Positions 45,309-58,446 are shown, counted from the first letter of the stretch. The stretch: DNA of 64,000 nucleotides from Glandiceps talaboti (GCF_964340395.1 NC_135555.1:12446746-12510745), one strand, 5' to 3'. A program made the numbers and translations. The notes: a model not told the origin generated them from the letters alone.

Positions 45309-48300
45309 GTAAGATATAGAATTTTTCCCATGTAAATTAGTCCAAACCTTTTCCCTCAAACCTTCCCGTATCCTCAGTATTCATTGTTGTGGAATTGATA
45401 GACAAAACATATCATGAATATGTAAGTGAATATAACTATTTTGCAGTGACATTGAAACAGGAATACATGATGAATCTAATTACTTTCAAGATCAAAACGT
45501 TATTCTTTCGTTTATTTTTTCCGAAATCTTTCTTATTTCTTGATTGAAGTAAAGAAAGGTGATACATTTTTTTTACAAAATTCAGCCTTCATTTAATTAT
45601 CCATTTTTGAAGAGAAATATTTTGCCGCATTTTAATATTAATAAAGAAAAACAACAGTTTTCATCTTTACAAGATCCCGCTATCACATTGGGGGAGAGGA
45701 CTCGACTGTGATCTTTGTAAATTACAAATACACGTGTAAAACTGGTTTCTCATAAATACGACACTGGTAATCCATCTTTCGGTTTACTGATACTATTACA
45801 TGTAAAGAGAGACGCAAACTAAATATACTGTTCTTCAATGTGGTAGGTGACACAAGTGGGTGATAGCAGTTTAGTTCCTCTGTTGTGCGTTTCTAATCAC
45901 CCCGTCTGTCTGTGATCAACATTATGAAGACATTGGAAGTCCCAAAAACAGCACTGCAAGTTCACAGAACTCTAAATAAACTAGTTTTCAGAGACACCTA
46001 TTGGGACTATCCATAGACCCTACTTTATTGTAGGGTCAGTGAACCAACATCCATTCAATAGCTTACCACATGTTGCGATGATCGTTTTAGTTTTTGTCTA
46101 TCTTAGAAAATCGAAAGCTCAACTACCAGAGTAATAATTGCATAATATTGCAAAATGAAATATATAAAGAGTACAACTCAACATCAAAGTGGTTGACTGA
46201 TTTTAAATTTGCAGGTTTGTAGAATCACAAAACAGTCCAACAAAGGACCCAGTACTATTGTGGTTGAATGGAGGACCAGGATGCAGTTCTCTAGATGGAT
46301 TTCTGTCTGAACTTGGACCGTTTCATGTAAGAGTCTGAAAAACATTTTATTCTTTCATTTGGCTGAATTAACTATTAAAACATGACTTTTTGCCTTCTAG
46401 AATTCATTTGAAATCTGCATAAACATGAACAATGGTTCTTCGTGACTATTTATCTGAAGGAATTAAGCTCTTAGGAGTCATGAATATTCATTGCTCATCT
46501 AATATATATGCATGTGTCCCATGATGCAGTAGTGTACCACTGAAAGAAAATAGAGCTGAAAAAGAGTTTAAATTTAGAGTTTCTTGGCAACTGAGCAGAA
46601 TTTATGTGAAATCATGAAATGACTGACTCCAGAAACCATAGTTTATGAAAGTACCTCTCCTTGCTGATGCGGCGTTCCCCTGTAAAGGTAAATTTATTTT
46701 TATTACAGGTGAACGATGATGGTACAACTCTATATGAGAATGTATTCAGTTGGAACAAAGTTGCTAATGTTCTGTTTTTAGAAGCACCAGCAGGTGTAGG
46801 ATTTTCGTATTCAGCTGATAAAAATTACACAACATCAGATGACCAGGTAAGGTGTATTTTTGATATGATAGTCAAACAGTGGACTGAGGTGTCATTTGGG
46901 TCTGGGTCTGCCAGTTTCTGCCTAAATACACAATGAATAACTGTAGACAGTGTGTGGAGTAACTTCAGGTGCAAAGACTGCATAGTATATGGCCAGTATA
47001 TGCATATAGATCCTAAACAAGTTCAAAGCCACCATAGTACTAAGATCTGATATACATTAATCTCTCTCTGTGTATTACTTGGGTCAGTTCATTATTTAGG
47101 GCTCCCATACACTAGTTTAGCTGATAGACCCTTTAGCAATTGTACTAACTGTATAATGTCCAGAGGCACTGTGGAGGGCTTGCTGCACACAAGAAGTACT
47201 GTCCTCCTTGACTTTCATTTGTCAACCTTTGGAGTACATATTCAGGTCTTACTACTTACTCACAGATAAATCTGATAATGAATGGATAATGGAGATACTG
47301 ACATTTTACATTAGATACCAACTTTCAAAAGTGAAAAATCTTAAATAATCAAGTAAAATCAACTCTCCTTCCTGAGCATGCATCTGTTAATAGCAATACA
47401 TGTATCAATGTTCTCAAACTCTTGTTTACACAAAATTTTCTTTAAAAAATGCCAATTTATCAAAATCTCAAGTTATAGAAGAGATGAATGTAGTTGAAAG
47501 GAAATAAGTTTGATTGAATGTACATTGGTTGAGATAGCGAGAGCTAAAATCACTTTGACCAACAGCGTGTCATTTCTTTTGCAGGTATCAATAGATAATT
47601 ACCAGGCACTGCAGTCTTTCTTTGTCAAATTTCCAGAATTTGCCAACAATTCATTCTATGTGACAGGTGAAAGTTATGGCGGTATCTATGTACCTACATT
47701 AGCTATGAGAATCATGCAAGGAAATGCTACCATCAACTTTAAGGTAATCAATCAATCTCAAGGATAAACACTGAAATGGGTAAATTTGCAATGTCATACA
47801 CAGGAGCTATACACTGGAACAACTTACCTCTTAATGTTAGGTCCAAATCATCAAGGAATGTTTTTCGTAACTCACTAAAAGATTTTCTTCACCTGAAGTG
47901 AATATACTGCAACTCATGTAGATGCACAATATATATATTTTTTCATAAATATTTAGGTTTGTTTTCACTGCCCTCTTTATACTTTGTCATGTATTTATTT
48001 ATAAATTTTGTGTACAGTGGCTAAGGAGACAGACTTGATTAGCAAGTAGCTATTTTTCTGGTCTCCTTTTACCTACCTCAAAACATGTATTATTTTATTT
48101 TGTCTACAAATGTAAAATTTAAAAAGTAGGTAATAAAGAAGAAGATATATAAGACTAAGAGTAAAAATCTGATTATAGATAAAGTTTAAAATAGCTTCTA
48201 TGAATTATGACATATTGAGTATTGTTCAGTACTATTTGTAGTTCATTGTATGGTATAATTATAGAATTGTAAAATATGTGCCAGGATATTTTAAAGCTAA

Positions 48301-51300
48301 AAGCTTTGTAGACATTAATCATACCATTCAAAAGCAAATTGTACCTGTTTGAACAGAATATACAGATTTTATACTCGTTCTGTGTCACAACAACACACAT
48401 CTATGTCATTTATTCTGTGTGTGCTTCAGGATGAAAAAAAAATTGCCATTATTTTTCATGATTTTTCAGGTGTGGTATAGTATTCTCGTATACCTTCTTC
48501 GTTTAGCTAAAAAATACTCATGACAAGTAGGTTTGGACATTATTCAGCTTTGACTCAAAAGGACAAGGCCCCTTTGGTCACTTTTATCTTCCTTTGCATG
48601 AATGAGGAAAGATACATTGAATATCTATATCTGTATTTGTATCTGGGTATAATAATCTAAGTATACTCATAGAGGGGCTCAGTGTGATGTGTTTTTACTA
48701 AGGTTTTGGAACCTCAGGATCAAGGGGGGGGGGGGGGGTCTTGTAAATATTTGAGTAGATTTCCATACCTTGTACTATAAATTTTTGGTGGAAAATCTAG
48801 TTACATGTAAAACAATTTGGGAATTCAGGTTGATTTTACCTCCTTACCTAGGTGTGTATGTGACCCACCAAATTTAGTAATCCCCTATCTCTTACTATGG
48901 GGTGACTCACAAGAAAACCCAATTTCTATCACTTTGGCGCACAACAAATATTTTTATAATTCACAAGAGAGAGCACACTGCTCCCTACCACCCAAACTAA
49001 TCCACTGATCTTAGTGTCAGTATTTACTTGCAATATCCACAACTAGCTGCTACCCCCAAAAAAAAAATTTAAAAAAATTAAAAATTAAAAAAAAATAAAA
49101 TAAAAAATAACAACTATGATGTGCAATATTTCTTGATACAGGTGAGAATTACAAAAAGATGTTATCTTGAAGTTTGCCTACAGAAATTTTTCTTGTCTCG
49201 TCTTGCATTCTGATGACATTCTCATTGACAGATTGCATGCATGATGATAAAGCTACTTGGAAATCAACTATAATATAACTACCAAAACACTTTGATAAGC
49301 TAACGACATTGGGTATTTCCTGCATATGAGAATCAAATTTGCATATCAGAAGCACATCATGAGATCCTCATGTGACAAATATGATGTAAGAATAGTGGTT
49401 TGCAAGGCCAAAGAAAAGGGGGAAAGAACTGCTTTGTTTCTGATGTATGTTTTTCTCTTGTTTCATTTCATTCACAGGGTTTTGCAGTTGGCAATGGAAT
49501 GTCTAGTTATGAATTGAATGACAATTCAATTGTCTATTTTGGTTACTACCATGGCATCTTTGGAGATGAGTAAGTTCATGTTTTATGTGAACATAAGATC
49601 AGATGCTGGCTAAGAATTGAAACAATTTCATGAAAACTCCAGTGGACAGTTCAATAACATAGAGTAGGCAATATATCAGGACATTCAATTTAATCATTTT
49701 TGCTGTCACTGGCGTGAAAGCCTAGCATTTTCATCATCATTTGATGTTTTTCAGTAAGGAACATGAGAAATGACAGAAATATATTCCACAAGTTAAAATC
49801 TAGTATATGATGATATTAAAGTCACACAAAACCACTATGTCGTCAACCTTCTTTGATGTGAGAAGCCAATAAGATTTGATATACTTGCTGTGATGTTGTA
49901 TTAGTACTAAATACACCTTTCAAGGGCTATCACTGCATGAAAGGGTGGTTTTTTCCGGTTCCATATACATGATGGTTACACTATGGAATTGCAGCGAATC
50001 CAGAATCGTTGCAATTCCATTGTGTGACCGTCATGTATACAAAACCGGGATTGCCACCCTTTTCATGCTGTGTATGTTTCAATCCCAGGTCATTGCATTA
50101 GTGATATCCTATCACTGTATCAGTGGAACCATAAGGAGTAGAATAGGATAATTCTTTTGTATTGGTACAACTTTCTGTAGCTCTGCTACATAGTTGTTTT
50201 TTACACCTAAATCTTAATCCTAATCCGAGGTGAACCTTTAAGCATTACATTGGATGTGACATAATTCACATTTCTTGACCTCCACCAAGCTGCCACCAGA
50301 GGGCATCTTGTTCGAAAGTCTTAACCTTCTATTTTCTTATTTTCAGTCTATGGACCAATCTAAATGACTTCTGCTGCAAACAAGGAGTTTGTAATTTCTA
50401 TAATAACACAGATCAGAACTGTGTACTTGCAGTAAGTCTTACTCTTTGAATAAATTTCAGACACCCTCTACTTACCATAGGGTACTTTGGTTTCCTTCTG
50501 CATTGACACTGAACCCATGAGGGATGGCCCTCACTGGACTTCTTGGGAGACAAGTGTTTATACACTTAAAGAACTATCCAGTATAAATAAAGATTATTAT
50601 TAATAAGATTATTATTATTATAAGAAGGCAAAACACATGCAAGATCAACAGTCTATTGTGAGAAGTACATAATACTAGTATATTGGTGAACCATTGTTTG
50701 TATAGTACTACACACATATCAAAACTTCATTTGGATGATTCTAGAAAATAAAATGCATGATACAAACAGTCCGCTACAACAGTTCTCCAAATATCAGTGT
50801 CGCTGTACTGTCATCAATACAGCAGCGGAATGATTAGCGTTGACTTTAGCTGTTTGTTGCAATCAGGAATGTGACTTGTTTCATGTCAGACTGTAATAAG
50901 CATCGGTAATTGATCAGAGTAGAAATACTAGGAAACCAAACCAATTGTGTTTATTGATACTTGAGAAGTCGATTTAGTCTTGAATGTCCAGTTTACTATG
51001 TAGAAGCAGATAATTTACTATGCGAGTACTTTGCACAGATAGAAACAAGCTGATAAGAGTGTCACAGTAATCTACATCAGAGGCATCCACTATTGTTTTT
51101 GTGTTACTGATGTTGTTTTTTCCTAATTTTGTCTTTTTTGTATGGAATCTTTCATTTCATACAAGCAAAGTCATTGTATTGCTCATCATTGCTATTCATT
51201 ACATGGGTGTAGAATCTCCCTTAGCTCACTTCATACAAGGAAAGTGAATGGTATTCATTCTAAGGTTGTAGATTCTGTAACAGCATTGTAGCGAAAGAAC

Positions 51301-54121
51301 GTTACGTCAAAGTTCTACTCCAAAGGAAAACTATGAGCATAACTAATCCTCTCTATACTGGGGTGATTTGTTTGTACTGACAAGAAAATTTTAAGTTTGG
51401 ACAAAACAGGACTCACTTCAGACATGTTTGTGACATGACCTTTTTTTTCACATTTTCACCCACAGTTGGATCAGGTACAGCATTTCTTATATAACATTGG
51501 TTTAAATATGTATTCTCTGTATATGGACTGTGCTGGAGGTATACCACCACATATGCAAAGATTTCGTGCAGACTTCAAAAATATCTTCAGATTCTATAAC
51601 TTTGAGATACCAAATATGAAGGTAAGAGTATATAAGTGTGTCTTTCTATCAAAGAACACAACATTTGTTTTAGTTGATGGGGAGAAATGAGTCCTTTAAT
51701 ATTTCTATGCAAGGAATTATCACCACTGAGTCAGTCTACTTTCTGGTATCAAAAACATATATGATTTTGGGCTCAACAGGAGGAGAGAAAATGTTCCCAT
51801 TTTTCATAATACTAGAAGGGTTTCCATTATTTTGACATAAACTGAAAACTTTCCTCCATACGAGTGACGCGACATTATTTCAAAGACAAGTAAGACACGT
51901 TGATATTGTGGTAAGGTTTGAGAACGCCAGTAGTTGAGGAGGAAATCTGGTACAACTAACATAGATGATCGTAGTCTGTTAGATACAATGTCTTAATCAA
52001 TCAATCAATCAGTCAATCAATCAGTTTATTTCAGACCAATAAGGCCACAAGCCCAAACAATGTTACAAACGTTTCAGTTCATAGAGGGAGATTCTTCTCT
52101 ATTTTTCATTTCAAAATAAATACAATGTGTCATACCTCCCTATCAACCACCACTCTCATGATTTGAGAAGCCTGATAGGGCTAAACAAGACTACATATTT
52201 CTGATAGTGTAAGATGGTCCATACCTTGAACCATTACTTTGATGGGAACCCCTGTAAATTGACTGGGATGCTCACAGAGATTTTGTTTATCTAGTAGCAA
52301 TGGCGGAATAACACTTTAGGACATATCATGTGAACTTTATTTTGGCTGAAGGGGAAAGTAAATACTACTTGTAAATTACTCATCCAATCAACCTGCCATA
52401 TTCAGTTCAATGGTTTTTGACAACTTACACCGTCGCTAAATATAGTAATATGATACCACATCAAGTATGCTAGCAGGACATATTTCCACGGAAAAAAATT
52501 GCATATTTACTCTACTTCTGTAGATGAATGGATCCAAATATCAGGCTAATGCTAAAAGTCTTGGTGGTACCCCTCCATGTATTGATGCTACAGCCATTAC
52601 CAAGTACCTTAACCAGGACTCAGTGAGGAAAGCTCTACACATAGAGAGTTCATTACCACAATGGCAGATATGTAGGTAGGTACATATAAATGCAATGTGA
52701 CTGAAAGATGATGTAGTGGTCAGTGAATTGCTCAGTTCGATCATTGCCTTCAGTTTTGCTTGTATCATTGTTTATTTTATATATTTTTCTTCCACGCCAC
52801 CCGTAGGTCTGACCAATTTTTATGGTGATGCGCAAAGCTTGTGCATGCGTATATCCAATTAAATACAAATGAACCACAGTAAAATGTGTTGTCATTGGTT
52901 AAACGGAACACAGCCACTTTTGACCATTACCAGTAATGAGAAATGGTCAGAGATAGGAAAACAACCAAGATAAAAATGTGAACATGTTGTATGAAGTACA
53001 AAGTCAAGTAGAAAATAAAAGTAATTGTGAACAAAAAGCTGATATGTACACCAGATTGTAATCAGACTGATAGAGATGGTCTAATGAAGACGAGCAAATT
53101 CTTCTGAATGCAATTTTCAAAAGATTTAACAAAAAAAATCTTCAAACCTGAACATCTTGTACCCTGTCTTTATAATGACACATCACTCTTTTATTGTGTA
53201 ATAACTTTGAATCAAAATGAGAAATGATTATATAATGTGAGATGTTGAAACCTTTGTAATAATTCATTTCTTTATAGTTGATGAGGAATCAAAGTTTACA
53301 ATTTCTATAGATGTTTAATAGTGAAAAAATGTTCTAATTTGTAAAATAATTTGCCGAGTCTGTAAGAGTACTCGATTAAATCTTTGTACTTTTCACCATT
53401 CCTTTCTCTTGTAGTGATGAAGTTGGAGCCAACTACCACCGTAACTATGACAACATGTTCAACCAGTACCAAACTCTACTGACAAAATACAAAGCACTGG
53501 TGTACAATGGTGATACCGACATGGCTTGTAATTTCTTAGGTGACCAGTGGTTTGTGGAGTCATTGAACAAGAAGGTAAATTGTCAGACACTAGAATTCTA
53601 ATTTCTAGTCTTCATCCATCTTTGATGATTTCATGTAATATACCAAAACATCATCCATGCTTTCAATTTATAGATGTTGTCCCCAATATTTTCTCTATTC
53701 AGCCAAGGAAAATATGAGTAACTTAAGCGGCCTTGTCACTATGAGTTGAAGACACATAGTGACAAACCCTTTAGGTCACAAATATTTTCAGACTGAATGA
53801 AGGAAAATATTGAGGAATTATATAATTATACCTGGAGAAGTATGACCGAAAATCATATTTAAGTTGATAGCAGTAATCAGTGCAAGTTTATTTAAATCAG
53901 AAATAAGTCTAACTTGACTTTTCCTCAAATCTATTTCTGTAATCTTTCAGGAGGTGCAAACAAGGCAACCATGGACTTACAACAATCAAGTGGCTGGATT
54001 CTATCACCAATTTCAAAACATTACATTTGTGACAGTGAAGGGATCAGGTCACATGGTACCTCAATGGCGACCAGGACAAGCTCTACAGATGATCACTGAC
54101 TTTCTGAACGGGAAAATGTAG
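45136..54121 (+). CDS. CTSA: Cathepsin A / lysosomal protective protein, copy 1, complete, 10 exons
   Basis: A lysosomal serine carboxypeptidase of family S10 that, in vertebrates, also protects beta-galactosidase and neuraminidase-1. Ten exons join in frame to 1,398 bases, 465 residues (human about 480). A signal peptide ([18 protein letters not shown]) is followed by [17 protein letters not shown], then [14 protein letters not shown] (substrate-binding and oxyanion region), GESYGGIY with the nucleophile Ser171, the motif NGDTDMACN with the acid near residues 389-391, and GSGHMVP with His443. The triad is complete, so the enzyme is probably active. The ATG at 45136 was chosen over one at 45070 because it begins the signal peptide directly. 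Head-to-head with CNOT1 and in tandem with a second copy at 58447. Function in this organism is inferred from the family. Confidence 0.95.
45309..46214 (+). other. CTSA copy 1 intron 1
   Basis: A 0.9-kb AT-rich intron with no recognised repeat. Introns 3 (46847-47584) and 6 (50432-51465) are likewise without anything I recognise. Confidence 0.6.
46215..46326 (+). CDS. CTSA: CTSA copy 1 exon 2
   Basis: Residues 58-95; [28 protein letters not shown]. The cysteine and the GGPGCS block belong to the S10 substrate-binding site. Confidence 0.95.
46709..46846 (+). CDS. CTSA: CTSA copy 1 exon 3
   Basis: Residues 96-141, phase 0; [34 protein letters not shown]. About 93% identical in DNA to exon 3 of copy 2. 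Confidence 0.95.
47585..47743 (+). CDS. CTSA: CTSA copy 1 exon 4 (active-site serine)
   Basis: Residues 142-194, phase 0; [20 protein letters not shown] with the catalytic Ser171, then [20 protein letters not shown]. Confidence 0.96.
48500..48850. repeat. Two adjacent dispersed elements in CTSA copy 1 intron 4
   Basis: 48500-48630 belongs to the GACAAGGCCCC family (core GGACAAGGCCCCTTTGGTCA at 48561-48580). 48690-48850 belongs to the GCTAAGGTT family and contains a run of about 16 G near 48724-48738. Confidence 0.55.
49478..49569 (+). CDS. CTSA: CTSA copy 1 exon 5
   Basis: Residues 195-225; [30 protein letters not shown]. Ends two bases into Asp. Confidence 0.95.
49933..50070. repeat. 138-bp foldback (hairpin) element
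   Basis: A near-complete palindrome: arms of about 65 bases (49933-49997 and 50006-50070) with an 8-base loop. Arms start CTGCATGAAAGGGTGG and end CCACCCTTTTCATGCTG. No ORF; a MITE-like hairpin in intron 5. Confidence 0.88.
50347..50431 (+). CDS. CTSA: CTSA copy 1 exon 6
   Basis: Residues 225-253; [20 protein letters not shown] with the paired cysteines expected in the cap domain. Confidence 0.94.
51466..51621 (+). CDS. CTSA: CTSA copy 1 exon 7
   Basis: Residues 254-305, phase 0; [20 protein letters not shown], then [16 protein letters not shown]. Corresponds to the cap (lid) region. Confidence 0.94.
52524..52675 (+). CDS. CTSA: CTSA copy 1 exon 8
   Basis: Residues 306-356; starts at the segment matching the human maturation (excision) peptide, then [20 protein letters not shown] and LPQWQIC. 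Donor GTAGGT. Confidence 0.93.
53415..53574 (+). CDS. CTSA: CTSA copy 1 exon 9 (catalytic Asp)
   Basis: Residues 356-409; [20 protein letters not shown] then WFVESLNKK. Carries the catalytic acid. Confidence 0.95.
53685..53830. repeat. GACAAGGCCCC family element, palindromic copy
   Basis: Contains GGCCTTGTCACTATGAGTTG and, inverted beyond it, CATAGTGACAAACCCTTTAGG, flanked by CAATATTTTC and GAAAATATTG, so the copy is an inverted repeat. In CTSA copy 1 intron 9. Confidence 0.65.
53951..54121 (+). CDS. CTSA: CTSA copy 1 exon 10 (catalytic His) and stop
   Basis: Residues 410-465 and [23 protein letters not shown] with His443, ending FLNGKM. Confidence 0.95.
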   Translation, partial: EVQTRQPWTYNNQVAGFYHQFQNITFVTVKGSGHMVPQWRPGQALQMITDFLNGKM

Positions 54122-54314
54122 TTACTTTTACTGGTAATACTATGGAAATTAAAGTTTATAGTGATATAATCTCTGCTATCAGTGTAAGCATAAAGCCACC
54201 ACCCTACATTTGTTATTTTACACATTTTTATGTTGTTTTATTTACATAAAGGATTCTACCACAGCAAACTATAATTTCCATAGTTTAAGAGTTGTACTTC
54301 ATTACACCTCGTCA

Positions 54315-54381
54315 CGTCAGTGCAGTAAAGTCGTATCTGCTATGCACTTGTATAGGCAGATACAACCTTACTGCACTGACG
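54315..54381. repeat. Inverted repeat / hairpin after CTSA copy 1
   Basis: Arms of 26 bases (54315-54340 and 54356-54381, starting CGTCAGTGCAGTAA) with two mismatches and a 15-base spacer. It lies 194 bases after the stop codon, probably inside the 3' UTR. Confidence 0.85.
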
Positions 54382-54784
54382 CAACGGCCTCAGGCAATAC
54401 TGTCAGTGTGCTAACATCTTTCTCTATAACGATACAAAAAAACTTAGTTTATACCTTTTGAGAAAAAGTCGAAACATTTTTAAGTTAGATATGACTATTT
54501 TTTCAGAAGACCGTTTTCATGAAAAAATGGTTTTGTACAACTTAAGCTTTTCTTTGTTGGGGAATCTTTACAATTTTTTAAAGCAACTTTGTAGTTTCAT
54601 GAAGGTTTGTCATAAATGTTTAACTGGTTTATGTGTTCATACTTACAGTATCTTTATTTTTGTATCTCAAGAGTGTACCGTCATGGTGGAAGGGATGGCT
54701 ATGAAAAATACTTACAAACACCACCAGTACATTACTATTTTAAACAGTTATATCACTGCACATTTCAGCGAATGAATATTTTCG

Positions 54785-54790
54785 AATAAA
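54785..54790 (+). promoter_or_regulatory. Candidate poly(A) signal of CTSA copy 1
   Basis: AATAAA, 664 bases after the stop codon. The first canonical hexamer with a suitable A/T-rich context that I noticed. Confidence 0.4.
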
Positions 54791-55154
54791 TTAAATGAAT
54801 TTTTACAACAATAATTCACAATTTTGGCAATGATTAACAAGCACACAATTTACAAATTTCATACAATCATATTTACAGATAGGAAAGTGTTGAGCAATCA
54901 GATTTTAAGTCTACAAGTCTGCTGTCTTTCACAATAGTGACATATCACTTGTGTATTTAGAATTTCATAAACATATTGTTGTTATGTATGTTTTGTCTTT
55001 TTTACACTGTCAAGATAAGTAAAATCATACAAGTCGCAGGTGTTCAGGTACATGCAACTCATAACATCCTAAGTAAAGTGTTTCTACTGTTTTCCACAAT
55101 AATTTATAGAATTCACATAACAATCATTATATACTGTATATACTTAAAATACCC

Positions 55155-55376
55155 AAATGTGGTTGCCACCTGGGCACCGAGCACCGTAGCAGGAGGAAAC
55201 CATAGTACCCGAGGAACACCTGTGTGGTACAGTAGGGTCAAACTGAACATCACACTTATGTACAGATCTGGGAAATTTTTAAGCAAACCCAGCCTCCTCT
55301 TGATGTGTTTAAACCCCGACTGCAGTGGTAAGAGGCACACGAGCTTACTGCTTAACCACCGACAACCCAACATCAA
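55155..55376 (-). repeat. SINE-like element
   Basis: On the minus strand it starts with a tRNA-like head (GGTGGTTAAGCAGTAAGCTC as a possible A box, GGGGTTTAAAC as a degenerate B box). It continues into TGTTCCTCGGGTACTATGG and TTTCCTCCTGC, blocks common in SINE-type repeats of marine invertebrates. No long ORF of known type. Confidence 0.6.
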
Positions 55377-55545
55377 GTGTAAAATATTGCTGTTTTAAAT
55401 TGTTTTGATTCTAAGACCAGAATGTGATTTTACTAACTACAAGTCAATTTGTAAGTGATATTGTCAGCTAACAAACTACACAGAGCTGATAACAATGTAA
55501 ACAGTATACTTTTGCACTCGATATGGATACTATAAACAATTGTGG

Positions 55546-55690
55546 CAAGCAGAGAAAACAACATTGCTTAGGTGGTATGGTGCAAGCAGAGAAAACAACG
55601 TTACTTAGGTGGTATGGCGCAAGCAGAGAAAACAACGTTACTAAGGTGGTATGGTGCAAGCAGAGAAAACGACGTTACTTAGGTGGTATG
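55546..55690. repeat. 37-bp minisatellite, about 4 units
   Basis: Units start GCAAGCAGAGAAAACAACG and continue TTACTTAGGTGGTATGGT, with only one to three differences between neighbours. Confidence 0.93.
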
Positions 55691-58446
55691 GGTGTTATGC
55701 ATTACATCCTGATACTTGTTTGTTCACTAATAAATAGTAACATAATCTTTTGAATATGGAGACCAATTTTACATGTACCAAGTTATTCAGTTACAGTAAT
55801 TTACCAGCTATTTACATTGTATGTAAGTCGACAAATACCAAAGGCAATAGAATACAGGCTGTATATATTTGTATGAAAATATTGCACACATATTGAACAA
55901 TATTGATACAGTGAGAAAATACAAAACCTTGCAAATAATCAAAATATTTATTTGCAAAATGAATTTGAATGATGTATGGATTTGGGGTAATTGCACAAAT
56001 AAACTGTCAATTATATGTATGCACGAATGGTTGCCGGTAATATATTGAGGAGAAATAAAAAAAAAAAATTAAAATCCTTGAAACTGTTGTCATGTGGGTA
56101 TGATTGGAGTTCTGAAAGTGTATGAATTTTATGAAATTACCTGAAAGAGGAATGCACTTATTACAACAGAAATTAAAATTATCACAAAGGAAAATAATTA
56201 ATGTACCCTGTACTTGTAGCAACTTGCCTCAAACGTGCAGACTAGATGGTGAATGAACAAATTCCAATCTGTTGATCTGCAAATATAATGTTGACTAAAA
56301 AGTGACCAAATAATGATCAAACATCCAAAGTTCCAATGGTTATCATAGAATAACTATTAAATGCGAATGTATTCAGCACTGGATACGACACAAAACTACT
56401 ATTTTGTAAAGGTATGTTTCAGACTAAAGTTTGTTTCATAAAATATTCTGCAATATTTCACCATTACTGTCAGTTTGATGACTTGTACTAGTAAATCTCA
56501 TCAAAGTATATACCAAGGGTATGGGATGAAATGAAATGAAATGAAGACTGTACTGCTGCTGCAAACTGTACAAATTTAAATTACAAAACATTGTACATCT
56601 GATTGCATAACTTCAATACTGTGGTTCAGGTCTCATCCTGATATTGATCTCAAAGTGGTATTGATTAAAAGATTAAAAAGAAAAAAGTATGCAGATATAG
56701 TAAATTTTCTGTCGACCTTCAAAAGAAAAGGAAAGGTTCATGTTCTTTCTCAAAAATTGAAGTTATGGGTGTTTCTCTTTTATTTGTGCGGATTTGTAAA
56801 AACAATGGAAAATTGAGTCTTATCATATGAGTGATATGCCATTAAATTCCTGTCTGTCATTTCAATGCCATTTTTCATCAAAGTTTTTTCATTTCATTAT
56901 TGCGATGAATCCGTTATTCAATCTGTTTAGATAATTTTATGCAACGCTAGCTCGTGTATAGCTCTGGATATATGCACTATATATGCGTATAGCCTATATA
57001 TTATCATGGATCTATAGTAGATCAATTATCAATAATATATCCATGATATATTATCATGAGCAAGGTTACCATCTCCCGGGGGTTGTCTACAACCTGCACT
57101 TATCGAAAAACAACCACTTTATTTCCGGATACAAGACCGGAATTTGTGTTTTTCTATGATACAGAACACAAAACTTCCTTTACACACCATTATCAACTCC
57201 ACACGTTGATTTGTTCAGGGTTGAAAAGTCTTACACAACCGGGCCGGGCATGAACATTTGCGATGTTTCGCAGATATATCGTATACGCCACCTAGTGTCA
57301 GAATGATAAAACCCACAGTACATTCGTTTTTATACTCAACTCTTCACACTGTGGTTGCATCTGACCCACAGGGACGCGTAATGTTGCATGGATTGTGGAT
57401 ATACCAGTGACGGAGATACGAACTGTCGAACAATAGAGATTACTGATGTTGTTACGAATAAGCGTATTCTCCATACACGATTCATGCTCGATTGATAGTA
57501 TATAATTTGGTAATGTTATTTTTTTTTGTATCGTAAACGTATCTCCCTGGAGTCCTGTGGAAGTATTAAACTTTGCCATATTCTTCTCTGTCAGCAAGCT
57601 ACAGTGCTAGTGGTAGACAAGGTTGCAAGAGGGACATTTTATTCACCAAAGAACCAAAGATATTCACCAAAAGTTGGTCAATTACTCACATCATTACAGA
57701 ATTCAAAATTTATTATTTATTATTTACATCGACTATACCTATATGTTTTGGGGATGTAGTTTGTTTCTGCATATTAAAGGTACTCAGAGTATTCTACTAA
57801 CTGATGCACTGGTATTCGGATATAAGTAACCTATAAGCGATCCGATGACGTAATTTGTTATACGTATCAAAAAATATACAGGAACTCTCTACTACTGTGC
57901 AATCAACCGTTCTAAGATTGCCAGAACACACATTGTGATGTCATATAGAAGATACGTATCGGCGTTGACATTATACGAGAATAGTAAATCGACGTTTATG
58001 TAAGTATATTTTCACGTAAAGCAGAAAGCTTATAAACTCCGAAGCTTGTGCCACTTTAAATTCAACTCCTCGTCTGAACTCAAAGTCGTGACGTTGGACC
58101 AATACGTTGGTATTTTGTGGTACGTGCGCCACCTATTTTATCATTAGTGCTATCGAAGCCAGTCCAGGCTACGTGTGACAAACACAAACTTTGATGACAC
58201 TGATGTATGTTTTTTATGACCCACCTTTCACACCATATACATTTGACCTTAGATGACCCGAGTGACGATCACGAGTTCCTCGTAACCTTATATGTAGGCA
58301 TGCATACATGTAGTCCTGCTTGCATACGGAGTAATCCGGGACTCGATTCTGACAATTGTCCCTCCTATTAGAGTCAAGTCAGTAATATAGACCCGTGCAC
58401 CGTCTAGCGTCTGTAAGCAGGACTAGCATACATTTAGTCTGCAGAC

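Larger units (their letters stand above)
54122..58446. other. Intergenic region between the two cathepsin A genes
   Basis: 4.3 kb without a supported gene. The first about 670 bases are probably the 3' UTR of copy 1, with an AATAAA at 54785-54790. Further on: a hairpin (54315), a SINE-like element (55155), a minisatellite (55546) and an AT-rich inverted repeat (56994-57057). The last 400 bases hold a CCAAT box (near 58099) and should contain the promoter of copy 2. Confidence 0.6.

Noticed and set aside
55113-55376. 87-codon minus-strand frame
   Set aside because: It coincides with the SINE-like element and reads as noncoding repeat.
57298-57597. 99-codon minus-strand frame between the cathepsin genes
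   Set aside because: No similarity I recognise, no clear initiation or exon context; consistent with chance in AT-rich DNA.
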